Shown: one piece after another, positions 55,151-64,000 of the stretch
How the letters are laid out: the number at the start of each line of letters is the position of its first letter
Position numbering within the stretch: the first letter of the stretch is position 1
Source: Nitrosomonas communis
Lineage (GTDB): Bacteria > Pseudomonadota > Gammaproteobacteria > Burkholderiales > Nitrosomonadaceae
Reading direction: 5' to 3'
NCBI RefSeq assembly: GCF_900114745.1
Contig: NZ_FOUB01000004.1
Coordinates: forward strand, 62,001-126,000
Length of the DNA: 64,000 nucleotides
The notes under the pieces: generated by a model
Databases searched by the model: none
Told to the model about the DNA's origin: nothing
The model's input: only the letters and a program-made list of their open reading frames with translations
Program-made: the position numbers and the translations under genes

Positions 55151-56410
55151 ATGACAAATAAGGTATTGGCAGCAACAATTTCCCAACAGACTTCGGCCGC
55201 TGGCAAAGGCTATTTGAGGGTGGCTTTCATAAGTTTTATGCTTGTTGTACTGGCAACTGGTTTTTGGTTTCTGCGAACTTATGATTCTGCTGCCCATCGT
55301 ATCCCAAAAAATGAAGCAAGTGTAATTCCGGTTCCAGTGGTGACAACTATGACTTCACAACGTGATGTGCCGGTCAAATTTAAGACTAAAGGTACCGTAT
55401 CGCCTATACAAATAGTTGAGGTGCGGCCGCAGGTCGCAGCCGCGATCAAAACAGTTCATATCAAGGAAGGCCAGTTCGTGGCTAAGGGTGAACGATTGTT
55501 TACCCTCGATACACGCGCTGAGGAAGCCAATCTAGCTAAATCCATTGCCCAGCTCGCCAAGACAAAGGTCGAATTGCAGGATTCAATGCGTCAGCTCCAT
55601 CGCCAACGGGAATTGTTTCACAAAAATTTTATTTCTCAGGCAACACTGGATGTTGCAGAAAACCAGGTTGAGCTGCTGCGGAATCAACTGAAATTTGATG
55701 AGGCTGCCGTGCAGGCGGACCGTGTCACACGTGGTTATGGGGAGATTGTGGCACCGATTGCAGGCCGGACAGGTGCTATCCAGGTTTATCCCGGCAGTCT
55801 GGTCCGACCGGAAGCTTCTTTGCTGGTAAGCATTACGCAGATTGACCCCATTTATGTCAGATTTGAGCTGCCTGAGCGTGAATTAGCCGCTCTGAAACAA
55901 GCGCTTACCAAAGGAAAAGTGACAGTCAGTGCCCAGCTTAACCTTTCTGACAAACAGGAGCGAGAGGGGCATATCGTATTTATTGATAGTGCAGTCGATA
56001 CCGCCAGTGGTACGATCCAGGTCAAGGCCGAATTTGCTAATGCAGACGGAAAGTTCTGGCCTGGCATGTTTGCTAATGTGACGTTGATAGCCAGTCTATT
56101 GCCTAAGGTATTAACCGTTCCCGCTCAGGCTCTACAAACCGGACCTAACGGTCAATTTCTTTTTACCGTGGGAGAAGATAATAAAGCAATTCTGCAACGA
56201 GTTAATGTCAAGTTGATCCAGGAAGGTATTGCTGTAGTAGAAGGGATAGAACCGGGTAAGTGTGTCGTAATTGAAGGGGCCCAGCATCTTCGTGCCGGCA
56301 CTACGGTAAACCCGAGCAGAACTTGCGGGCAAATATTGCATTCTGATCAGGGCAGGTTGAGACCGGATTCTGGCAATAACGGCAATCCACCCCTTCCCAC
56401 CTCTCTTTAA
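55151..56410 (+). CDS. RND efflux periplasmic adaptor
   Basis: A 419-residue membrane-fusion protein. It has a single N-terminal anchor (LRVAFISFMLVVLATGFWFL), a biotinyl-lipoyl-like domain split around a helical hairpin (KTVHIKEGQFVAKGERLFTL and GEIVAPIAGRTGAIQVYPGS), and beta-barrel and membrane-proximal domains (VRFELPERELAAL, FWPGMFANVTL). It lies 40 bp after ybbA and 8 bp before the RND pump. No outer-membrane channel is encoded nearby. Confidence 0.9.
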   Translation: MTNKVLAATISQQTSAAGKGYLRVAFISFMLVVLATGFWFLRTYDSAAHRIPKNEASVIPVPVVTTMTSQRDVPVKFKTKGTVSPIQIVEVRPQVAAAIKTVHIKEGQFVAKGERLFTLDTRAEEANLAKSIAQLAKTKVELQDSMRQLHRQRELFHKNFISQATLDVAENQVELLRNQLKFDEAAVQADRVTRGYGEIVAPIAGRTGAIQVYPGSLVRPEASLLVSITQIDPIYVRFELPERELAALKQALTKGKVTVSAQLNLSDKQEREGHIVFIDSAVDTASGTIQVKAEFANADGKFWPGMFANVTLIASLLPKVLTVPAQALQTGPNGQFLFTVGEDNKAILQRVNVKLIQEGIAVVEGIEPGKCVVIEGAQHLRAGTTVNPSRTCGQILHSDQGRLRPDSGNNGNPPLPTSL

Positions 56411-56417
56411 GCAAGCA

Positions 56418-59400
56418 ATGAATCTGGCAGAATTATGCATACGCCGCCCGGTAATGACAATATTGTTGTCATTGACAGCCGTCATTGCTGGCATTCTGGC
56501 TTATAGCGGTGTTCCTATTGCAGCATTACCGCGTTTTGATACCCCCACCATTACCGTCAATGCCGTGTTACCGGGAGCCAGTCCAGATACGATGGCCTCG
56601 GCTGTGGCCACTCCTCTTGAGCGCCAGTTTTTAGCGATTGCAGGTTTATCAGTCATCAGCTCAACCAGTACGCAAGGGACTACTGTGGTCACGCTGGAAT
56701 TTAATCAGGATCGTGATATGGACGGTGCAGCAGTCGACGTACAAGCGGCATTGTTGCGGGCGCAGCAATCGTTGCCGGTGGAAATGACCACGATGCCTTC
56801 CTATCGCAAAGTCAATCCAGCCGATACGCCGGTTACCATCCTTTCGCTGACATCAGAAACGATGCCATTACCCGAGCTAAATAATTTTGCTGATAAGCTG
56901 ATTGTACCGGCTTTGTCTACCCTGCCGGGCATAGGTGAAATACGACCCAATGGTCAGAAAAAGTATGCAGTACGCGTGCAGGTCAATCCACTGGCACTGG
57001 CCGCGCGCAACTTAACAGTGGATGATATCGCAGAAGCATTAGCGAGGGCCAATGACAATTCGCCTGTTGGGACACTAGATGGGCCTCGTCAGACCTTGAT
57101 CGTTCAGGCTAATCGCCAGCTTGATAACGCTGATGCCTTTGCAGAGTTGATTGTTGCTACCACGCCCAACGGTCATCCGGTTAAATTATCAGAAGTGGCT
57201 GTGGTTGAAAATAGTGTGGAATCGGTCAAGACTGCGAGCTGGACAAATGGCCAGCCATCCATCGGCTTGCTTATTTATGCACAGCCTGGAGCGAATGTCG
57301 TGGCCGCTGTTGATGCTGTCAAGGTCGCCTTGCCGAAAATAAGTGCTCAATTACCTGCTTCGGCGCAATTGGCCTTTTATCTTGATCGTTCTCAATCCAT
57401 CCGGGAAGCGATTTTTGATGTGCAACTGACTTTTGGCTTAACCGTTGCGCTGGTGATTTTGGTTATGTTCCTGTTTCTGCGTAAGCCTACTGTCACGCTT
57501 ATTCCTGCGTTATCGTTACCGATTTCTTTACTAGGTACGGTGATGCTGATGCGCGTTTTTGACTATACGCTCGATAATATTTCCCTGCTGGCTATTACCC
57601 TCGCCGTAGGGCTAGTGGTAGACGATGCCATTGTGATGCTGGAAAACATTGTGCGTCATATTGAAAATGGCTTGTCCCCATTGCAGGCAGCATTACATGG
57701 TTCAAGAGAGATTACCTTTACCATCCTCTCCATTTCAATTTCGCTGGTAGCTGTCTTTATACCACTTTTTTTCATGCCAGGGGTAATCGGCATGATGTTT
57801 CACGAATTTGCTGCCGTCGTCAGTATCGCAGTACTGGTGTCGGCTGTTGTTTCGCTCACGCTGATTCCCATGATGGCAAGCCGTTATCTGGTATTGCATT
57901 CATCAGATGGATGGAGTATGAGATTAACGCAATGGTTTGAGAACGGATTTAATTATCTGCTGACAGTCTATACCTATTTGCTGGACTGGGCGTTGCGTCA
58001 TCGGCGCACCGTGCTGGGAATTGCCATGAGTACCTTTGTTGTGGCGGGTGTACTCTTTCTGGTGCTGCCCAAAGGCTTCTTTCCCGAAGAAGATACGGGT
58101 CGAATCATGATTTCGATTGAAGCAGCAGAAGATATTTCCTTTCCAGCCTTGACCCGCTTGGTAGAACAAACCAGTGAAATCATTCGGGCTCATCCTTTTG
58201 TTGATAATAGCATTACTTTTACGGAAGGCGCTAACAACGCACGCATGTTTATCGGTCTTAAGCCACGTAGCGAACGCCCCGCGATGAGCAAGGTGCTGGA
58301 AGTATTGCGTAAGGAAGTACGCGGTATGGCTGGCGTCAAGATATTCATGACGCCCTCGCAAAATCTGAGAATTGGTAGTATGCCCAGCAAGAGCCGCTAT
58401 CAATACGTGATGCGCAGCGTGCGGACTGAGGATTTGTATGCAGCAGCAGATGCCGTCATGTCGCGTATGCAGCAGCACGCCGTGTTCCGGGATGTGACAA
58501 GTGACATGAAACTCAAAGGACTGCAAGCCCGGCTCGAAATTGATCGTGATAAAGCTAATTTGCTCGGTATCGAAGTCGCAGCGATTCGGTCAGCGTTGTA
58601 TAGTGCCTTTGGCGAACGGCAGGTTTCGACCATTTTCACCTCAAGCGACAGTTATCGCGTCATTCTGCAGGTGGCAGGAGAATATCGTACCGATGAAAGT
58701 GCTTTTGACAACATTCACTTGCGAGCAAAAAATGGTGTACTCGTACCCTTGCCGAGCGTGGCGACGGTAGTGCGCGAAATGGGGCCGCTGGCAATCAATC
58801 ATGTGGGACAGCTTGAATCTTTAACGATCTCGTTTAATCTTGCACCAGGTGCCGCGTTGGGGGATGCTGCTAAACTGATCGAACAATTCAAACATGAAAT
58901 GAATCTACCTGACAGTATTCTGACCAGCTTTGCCGGCGATGCGGCAGCTTTTCAATCTTCCCAAACAAGCCAGTTCATCCTGATTTTGGCGGCACTGCTG
59001 GTTATTTATGTGTTACTCGGGGTGCTCTACGAAAGCTATATCCATCCAATTACGATTCTTGCCGGTCTTCCTTCCGCAGCGGTGGGTGCGCTGGGCATAT
59101 TATGGTTATTCGATATTGAGCTTTCCATTATGGCCATGATCGGTATTTTATTGCTTATCGGTATTGTTAAGAAAAATGCCATCATGATGATCGATTTTGC
59201 GCTGGACGCCCAACGGGAGCAGCATCTGACACCCTATCAAGCAATTCGTTCAGCTTGCCTGTTACGTTTTCGCCCAATCATGATGACCACACTCGCTGCT
59301 ATGATGGGTGCGCTGCCGATTGCCCTTGGCCTCGGTGCCAGCGCTGAATTGCGGCAACCGCTGGGGCTGGCAGTGATAGGGGGCTTATTATTTTCCCAAG

Positions 59401-59507
59401 TGATTACCTTGTTTATTACCCCGGTGATTTACCTGTATCTCGACCGATTCTCAGGCAGCCGGGAGACTCCCATCAACGAGCATTCTAGCATGCTGCTTCC
59501 TGAGTGA
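56418..59507 (+). CDS. HAE-type RND multidrug efflux transporter
   Basis: The 1029-residue inner-membrane pump of the hydrophobe/amphiphile efflux type (AcrB/MdtB-like). It starts MNLAELCIRRPVMTILLSLT. The TM4 proton-relay motif is AVGLVVDDAIVMLENIVRHI with the double Asp. Further marks are LTLIPMMASRYL, FPEEDTGRIMISIEA, GIVKKNAIMMIDFALDA and RFRPIMMTTLAAMMGALPIA. It pairs with the adaptor directly upstream. It is different from the czcA-like pump, whose TM4 motif is metal-type. Confidence 0.92.
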   Translation: MNLAELCIRRPVMTILLSLTAVIAGILAYSGVPIAALPRFDTPTITVNAVLPGASPDTMASAVATPLERQFLAIAGLSVISSTSTQGTTVVTLEFNQDRDMDGAAVDVQAALLRAQQSLPVEMTTMPSYRKVNPADTPVTILSLTSETMPLPELNNFADKLIVPALSTLPGIGEIRPNGQKKYAVRVQVNPLALAARNLTVDDIAEALARANDNSPVGTLDGPRQTLIVQANRQLDNADAFAELIVATTPNGHPVKLSEVAVVENSVESVKTASWTNGQPSIGLLIYAQPGANVVAAVDAVKVALPKISAQLPASAQLAFYLDRSQSIREAIFDVQLTFGLTVALVILVMFLFLRKPTVTLIPALSLPISLLGTVMLMRVFDYTLDNISLLAITLAVGLVVDDAIVMLENIVRHIENGLSPLQAALHGSREITFTILSISISLVAVFIPLFFMPGVIGMMFHEFAAVVSIAVLVSAVVSLTLIPMMASRYLVLHSSDGWSMRLTQWFENGFNYLLTVYTYLLDWALRHRRTVLGIAMSTFVVAGVLFLVLPKGFFPEEDTGRIMISIEAAEDISFPALTRLVEQTSEIIRAHPFVDNSITFTEGANNARMFIGLKPRSERPAMSKVLEVLRKEVRGMAGVKIFMTPSQNLRIGSMPSKSRYQYVMRSVRTEDLYAAADAVMSRMQQHAVFRDVTSDMKLKGLQARLEIDRDKANLLGIEVAAIRSALYSAFGERQVSTIFTSSDSYRVILQVAGEYRTDESAFDNIHLRAKNGVLVPLPSVATVVREMGPLAINHVGQLESLTISFNLAPGAALGDAAKLIEQFKHEMNLPDSILTSFAGDAAAFQSSQTSQFILILAALLVIYVLLGVLYESYIHPITILAGLPSAAVGALGILWLFDIELSIMAMIGILLLIGIVKKNAIMMIDFALDAQREQHLTPYQAIRSACLLRFRPIMMTTLAAMMGALPIALGLGASAELRQPLGLAVIGGLLFSQVITLFITPVIYLYLDRFSGSRETPINEHSSMLLPE

Positions 59508-59525
59508 TTGACCACTACCGAAGTC

Positions 59526-59630
59526 ATTCCATTTCCAAATCAAACATGACGCGAAGGCGAGCCACAGACAGTATAAAAATAATACGGCCAGGTGAAGCTG
59601 ACAAAGTGAGTTTTGATTTAGAAATGGAAT
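59526..59630 (-). repeat. Dispersed palindromic element, copy 12 (orientation B)
   Basis: ATTCCATTTCCAAATCAAA at the left and TTTGATTTAGAAATGGAAT at the right; interior GCCACAGACAGTATAAAAAT with ACGGCCAGGTGAAGC. It lies between the RND pump and ybbP. Confidence 0.95.
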
Positions 59631-59672
59631 AAAATGAATACCATGCTGTAAATTTTTGATGGAATGATCTTT

Positions 59673-62180
59673 ATGAATCTTTTTCGACTCTCCTTTCGTA
59701 TGTTGCGTCGTGATTGGCGCGCAGGTGAATTACGCATACTTGTGTTGGCACTCATGATTGCGGTGAGCAGCGTCACTACGGTTGGATTTTTTGCTGATCG
59801 AGTGCAGCTTGCCCTTTCCAGGGAGAGTAATCGATTACTGGGCGCTGATTTACTTGTCATTGGTGATCGTCCTTTGCCAGCCCATTATATGGATAAAGCC
59901 GAGCAACTCAGTTTAAAGACCGCTACATTGACCCGGTTTTCTAGCATGGTGAGCAAGGAAGAGAATAATCTCCTGGCTGAAATCAGGGCGGTATCAGCTG
60001 GCTATCCGCTACGGGGTGAATTGCGGCTTGCGCACACTGCCAGTGAAATCATCACAGAACAAAAGACCTATGTGGCGCAAAGTATTCCTTCTCCAGGCAC
60101 GGTCTGGATCGATGAAAAATTAATGGCTGGTCTCGATATTACTCCAGGTGAGACACTGGAAGTCGGTGCTACCCGGATGACCGTAGCTGCGTTGGTTGCG
60201 CGTGAGCCGGATTATTCTGTCGGTTTTATCAATATGGGGGCAAGATTATTGATGAATGCAGATGATCTGGTTGCGACCCATCTGATTCAGCCAGGAAGTC
60301 GAGTGACCTATCAACTGCTGGTGGCGGGTGAAGAAAAACAGGTAGCCGAGTTTCGTAGCTGGGCGCAGAAACAACTCGTTCCTGGACAGCGCATCGAAGG
60401 CATACGTGATTCGCGTCCGGAAATCCGCTCCGCATTGGAGCGTGCAGAAAAATTCCTAAGTCTGACTGCGCTAGCGAGTGTAGTCGTCGCGGCCGCAGCC
60501 ATGGCGCTTGCTGTGCGCCGCTTTACTCAGCGTCACCTTGATGGATGTGCGATCATGCGCTGCCTGGGAGCAAGTCAGGCAACGATATTGCGTCTGTATC
60601 TGTATCATTTCGTCATATTGGGATTGGTGGCCAGCGGGTTAGGTTGCATGCTGGGTTTTGTTGCACAAGAGTTTTTATCGCATTGGTTGGCAGGATTGAT
60701 TGAAACATCATTACCCTTGCCCAGTGGACTACCTGCGGTACATGGCTTATTGAGCGGTATGGTATTGTTGCTTGGATTTTCCTTGCCCCCGTTACTTAAT
60801 TTACGGCGTGTGCCTGCGTTACGGGTATTGCGTCGCGATTTTGGCATGACCAATTTGCATGGTCTGGCAGGTTACGCCTTTGGACTGTTGGCACTCTCTA
60901 CCTTATTCATATGGGAAGCAGGCGAACTGCGGATGGGAATCCTGGTAATGCTTGGATTCATGGCTGCTATTGCAGTTTTTGCATTACTGGGTTGGGTATT
61001 GATTAAGTTATTAATGCTGGTACGTCAGCAAGCTGCAAGTGCGTGGCGTTATGGGCTAGCCAATATCCGGCGTCGAACGATTGCCAGTCTCGTTCAGTCG
61101 ATCGCATTGGGACTGGGTTTGATGGCGATGTTAGTACTCACCCTGATCCAGAGTGATTTACTAAAGGATTGGCGCACCAGCTTGCCGCCTAATACACCTA
61201 ACCGGTTTCTGATCAATATTCAGCCTGATCAGATATTGCCTTTGGCAGAATTTTTTGCGCAGCGTGAGATGCAGCAGCCTGATCTCTATCCGATGGTGCG
61301 CGGTCGTTTGGTGACGATTAACGGCCAGCCAGTGCGCATCGACGATGATACTGAGGCACGGAAGAAGCAACTGCTAAACCGTGAATTCAATCTGTCCTGG
61401 GCAGATAAACTCCAGCCGGATAATGAGATTGTGGCAGGTCGCTGGTGGCGGGGAGTAGATTTGCTTGATCACGAATTATCCCTGGAGGAGGAAGTTGCCG
61501 GAATCATTGAGGTCAAATTAGGCGATCGTTTAACATTTGATATTGCGGGTAGCCAGTTCTCAGCCACGATTACCAGCCTGCGGAAAGTTGACTGGGATAC
61601 CTTTCGAGTCAATTTTTTTGTAATCGCACGTCCTGGCGAGCTAGATGCGTATCCGATTAATTATGTGACCAGCTTTTATTTGCCACCTTCACAAGCTGGC
61701 GTGATGCACGAATTGGTCAGAAGTTTTCCCAATTTGCTGGTAATTGATGTGGCAACTGTAATCGAGCAGGTACAGAAAATGATTGCGCAAGTATCTCGCG
61801 CGATAGAATTTGTGTTTTTATTTACTTTATTGGCTGGTTTTATCGTGCTTTATGCTGCTATTTCAGCAACCCAGGATGAGCGGATTTATGAGGCAGCTAT
61901 TTTTCGCACATTGGGCGCTAAACGTAGGCAACTGGTTCGTGCCTGGGCGGCTGAATTTGCCATACTGGGTGGTCTGGTGGGAATCTTTGCATCAGCCGGT
62001 GCGAGCGTGCTTGCTTATGTGATCGCTAAGTATGTCTTGCACGTTCCTTATACCTTTAACGCCTGGATTTGGCTCGTCGGCATTCTGGTGGGGATGATAG
62101 GCGTCACTATTGCAGGATTGCTGGGAACGCGCTCAACCTTGACACATCCTCCTTTGTGGACATTGCGCAAAGTTGGATAA
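59673..62180 (+). CDS. ybbP: FtsX-family ABC permease YbbP
   Basis: A large permease (about 835 residues) with the duplicated FtsX/MacB-like architecture. One N-terminal helix is followed by a large periplasmic domain, then several helices, and a second similar half. Marks: FRMLRRDWRAGELRILVLAL, DRVQLALSRESNRLLGADLL, RFTQRHLDGCAIMRCLGASQ and IYEAAIFRTLGAKRRQLVRA. The last two are the two copies of the conserved FtsX coupling motif. It pairs functionally with YbbA and TesA in many proteobacteria. I prefer ATG 59673 over 59664. Substrate unknown; lipid-related export is suspected from the LolD-type ATPase. Confidence 0.9.
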   Translation: MNLFRLSFRMLRRDWRAGELRILVLALMIAVSSVTTVGFFADRVQLALSRESNRLLGADLLVIGDRPLPAHYMDKAEQLSLKTATLTRFSSMVSKEENNLLAEIRAVSAGYPLRGELRLAHTASEIITEQKTYVAQSIPSPGTVWIDEKLMAGLDITPGETLEVGATRMTVAALVAREPDYSVGFINMGARLLMNADDLVATHLIQPGSRVTYQLLVAGEEKQVAEFRSWAQKQLVPGQRIEGIRDSRPEIRSALERAEKFLSLTALASVVVAAAAMALAVRRFTQRHLDGCAIMRCLGASQATILRLYLYHFVILGLVASGLGCMLGFVAQEFLSHWLAGLIETSLPLPSGLPAVHGLLSGMVLLLGFSLPPLLNLRRVPALRVLRRDFGMTNLHGLAGYAFGLLALSTLFIWEAGELRMGILVMLGFMAAIAVFALLGWVLIKLLMLVRQQAASAWRYGLANIRRRTIASLVQSIALGLGLMAMLVLTLIQSDLLKDWRTSLPPNTPNRFLINIQPDQILPLAEFFAQREMQQPDLYPMVRGRLVTINGQPVRIDDDTEARKKQLLNREFNLSWADKLQPDNEIVAGRWWRGVDLLDHELSLEEEVAGIIEVKLGDRLTFDIAGSQFSATITSLRKVDWDTFRVNFFVIARPGELDAYPINYVTSFYLPPSQAGVMHELVRSFPNLLVIDVATVIEQVQKMIAQVSRAIEFVFLFTLLAGFIVLYAAISATQDERIYEAAIFRTLGAKRRQLVRAWAAEFAILGGLVGIFASAGASVLAYVIAKYVLHVPYTFNAWIWLVGILVGMIGVTIAGLLGTRSTLTHPPLWTLRKVG

Positions 62181-62519
62181 AGGGAGTGATTTGAAGGAGA
62201 GGACAAGGTGGGGAATAATTGTTCTGCTTCATCAACCGCTATAGCATTGTGAACGTTCAGGGTTGTAAAACCACTCGATTCCTTGCTAATTATTAGAATA
62301 CAATATATGCCGACTTAATAATTATGGTTATGGAATGCTTGCGGTTATGCTAAAACTGTTTTGAGTGTTTAGAAAAGCAGCTGAATGCGTTTTACTTCAT
62401 ATTACATTCCTAATTAAAAATGACGTGAAGGCGAGCCGCAGACAGTATAACTAATACGGAAAGGTGAAGCTGACAAAGTAAGTTTTGATTTAGAAATAGA
62501 ATTATATCCCTCATAAGCA
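62181..62519. other. Intergenic; one palindromic repeat
   Basis: Between ybbP and the last gene. Contains element copy 13; nothing else recognised. Confidence 0.45.
62406..62502 (-). repeat. Dispersed palindromic element, copy 13 (orientation B, short arm)
   Basis: The left terminus is shortened (ATTCCTAATTAAAAATGACG) while the right is TTTGATTTAGAAATAGAAT. The interior GCCGCAGACAGTATAACTAA is typical. It ends 18 bp before the ATG of the following gene, so it could affect its leader. Confidence 0.88.
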
Positions 62520-64000
62520 ATGGAAAAACAGGTTTTAAATCTATGTCTGATTGCGCCCATTCAACCGGCGCTTTGCGATGCTTATCGCCGGGTACTGCAC
62601 CTTTTGGAGCAGAGCCGCGAATCAGTGGGCGCTGTCATTATCAATAGAGGATCGAATTCGTTACAGGAGGAAGCAGGCTGGACAACTGTTAAGTCTCTGA
62701 CGGATCTTAATTCGGATGAGAGAAAGCCGGATGTGTATCTTTGTTGGGATCTGCCGGCGATTAATGAGATACTGGGCAAGAATCCGTGTCAGCCTGTGGT
62801 TTACGGCGTGACGGTTTATGGCATCTTGCAAGGCGTCTTCCCGGTGCACCCTTACATCATGGGTTATCTCTCCGACACACCCTTACTGCGAGGGATTCTG
62901 GTGGAGTGCGGTATTCCGCTGAATCGGCAATTCAGTCTCGCCGCTGGAATAGAGACGGAGGGCTGTCCTTCTTCAGAATCAGCGACTTACCAACGGAATG
63001 GCATACAGCGGAATGGCGTACTCATGATATCCGATGACGCAGCCTTTAGTTCAACCGTGGCGGCAGCCTGCGAAGTGTTAGGAATGCGGCTCGAACGCTT
63101 CCCCTATGCCGCATGCGCCCAGGGTGTTCCACCCGAGTTTTATACACGTTATAGCTGTGTGATCGCAACCGGCCAACCAGCGCTTCAAGCCGCGGCGGCC
63201 GGCACGCCCGTCATTATAGCGGATGAGCGGGGCAGTGCTGGGCTGCTGACGCGGGAAAACCTGACTCGAGTGCTCGATGCGCATGCGGGACCGGCCTGCT
63301 TTGAAAACCCTGCTGGGACAGAAGCATTGATGTCAGATCTGGGAGACAGCCAGGCTGTGGAGGCCGACGTTCTGGCCCAGCAACTTTGTTTAAGTCACAG
63401 TGAAGCAGCGCGTGCGCATCAGTTCTCTGTCTGGCTACGACAGACGCACAAGAACGCAGAAGCAGGCGTTTTCGTCCGAAATGGCTCCGAAGAAAAGCCT
63501 CAATTACGCAGTATCGCGGCGATGACTGGTGTGGCAGCTTATAAGGTAAGCACGACGCTAACCCCGGTCTTGCAAGGAAATTGCCATTCCTTCTCTTCGT
63601 CACCTTCTACCGAAGTATTAGTTGAGTGCAACACGCCCGTCAAAATCGTCCCCCAGCCACGTCTACCGTTTAGCTGCTATATTGCTGCCAATGAAGAACA
63701 TACTTTGACGGGATTTTTTGGCGAGGGCTGGTCTATCGATGAGCCTTGGGGTCGCTGGACAGACGGTTCTGAAGCGACTATCCAGTTCGAACTCGAAGCA
63801 GTGGACGATCGCATCGAGCTGTTACTCTATCTTCGCACTTATTTGCCGCCGGACCGCTTGTTCCAGCGCGTGGTGGTGAGTATTAACAGCCATCCTTTAT
63901 TATGCTGGAGATTAGACCGCACTACGCACAATGCGCCTTTCCTGTTGCCGCTAAATCGAGCGTATCTGGATGGGAAAAGTACGTACCGAATAAAGTTTCA
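62520..64000 (+). CDS. Large glycosyltransferase-associated protein, partial at window end
   Basis: From ATG 62520 a frame stays open to the end of the window (at least 493 codons); the stop lies outside. It begins MEKQVLNLCLIAPIQPALCD. The first 300 residues look like a GT-B-type glycosyltransferase half: YLCWDLPAINEI, CVIATGQPALQAAAAGTPVI and IADERGSAGLL. A later segment, GFFGEGWSIDEPWGRWTDGS followed by ATIQFELE, resembles the accessory beta-sandwich seen in surface-polysaccharide glycosyltransferases. I infer a role in surface glycan synthesis, without a precise assignment. Its codons look GC-richer than its neighbours. Confidence 0.65.
   Translation, partial: MEKQVLNLCLIAPIQPALCDAYRRVLHLLEQSRESVGAVIINRGSNSLQEEAGWTTVKSLTDLNSDERKPDVYLCWDLPAINEILGKNPCQPVVYGVTVYGILQGVFPVHPYIMGYLSDTPLLRGILVECGIPLNRQFSLAAGIETEGCPSSESATYQRNGIQRNGVLMISDDAAFSSTVAAACEVLGMRLERFPYAACAQGVPPEFYTRYSCVIATGQPALQAAAAGTPVIIADERGSAGLLTRENLTRVLDAHAGPACFENPAGTEALMSDLGDSQAVEADVLAQQLCLSHSEAARAHQFSVWLRQTHKNAEAGVFVRNGSEEKPQLRSIAAMTGVAAYKVSTTLTPVLQGNCHSFSSSPSTEVLVECNTPVKIVPQPRLPFSCYIAANEEHTLTGFFGEGWSIDEPWGRWTDGSEATIQFELEAVDDRIELLLYLRTYLPPDRLFQRVVVSINSHPLLCWRLDRTTHNAPFLLPLNRAYLDGKSTYRIKF

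Noticed and set aside
9549-62502. A TA target duplication for the palindromic elements
   Set aside because: TA appears next to the ends of several copies, but not consistently on both sides, so I do not claim a target-site duplication or an IS family.

Overview
The window looks like a chromosomal segment of a moderately AT-rich betaproteobacterium. A Nitrosomonas-like (Nitrosomonadaceae) ammonia oxidiser is my best guess, inferred from gene content and order: mlaFEDCB followed by an ABC-2 exporter and ibaG, an rne-rluC neighbourhood, tmk-holB, and tesA-ybbA-ybbP. I could not test this by a search. I saw no rRNA or tRNA gene and no CRISPR array.

Layout. 1-11 kb is an accessory, decaying region. 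It holds a broken IS982-family transposase, a GC-rich GH13 (trehalose-synthase-like) enzyme, an IS91-like transposase remnant, a polytopic membrane protein, a multiply frameshifted eutB beside an intact eutC, a low-complexity RTX-like protein, an IS3 remnant and a dead IS5-family element. 11-19 kb holds a secreted nuclease, the Mla phospholipid-transport operon, an ABC-2 exporter and ibaG. 19-28 kb holds an EAL-domain remnant, an RpfE-type protein, a czcCBA-like metal efflux operon and a putative Na+/H+ antiporter. 29-35.6 kb holds a frameshifted tandem universal stress protein and a seven-gene Mrp/Mbh-type cation antiporter operon, so it reads as an ion-homeostasis region. 36-45.7 kb is housekeeping: an SDR epimerase, a DUF2459-like lipoprotein, acnA, a hexose-6-phosphate mutarotase, rnk, ampD, tmk and holB. 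45.7-49.3 kb is a two-gene operon of a metallophosphoesterase and a CHAT-domain (caspase-like) protease. 49.4-62.2 kb holds rne, rluC, tesA, ybbA, an HAE-type RND pump and ybbP. The window ends inside a large glycan-related gene.

The most striking structure is dispersed repeats. At least 13 copies of a roughly 100-bp palindromic element (19-bp terminal inverted repeats, both orientations) lie between genes throughout. A second family comprises two roughly 300-bp internally deleted IS982 derivatives. A third repeat of about 190 bp occurs next to the IS91-like remnant and upstream of two unrelated minus-strand genes, and carries a conserved outward-facing sigma70-like promoter. The CHAT protease/metallophosphoesterase pair is the best candidate for an undescribed system.
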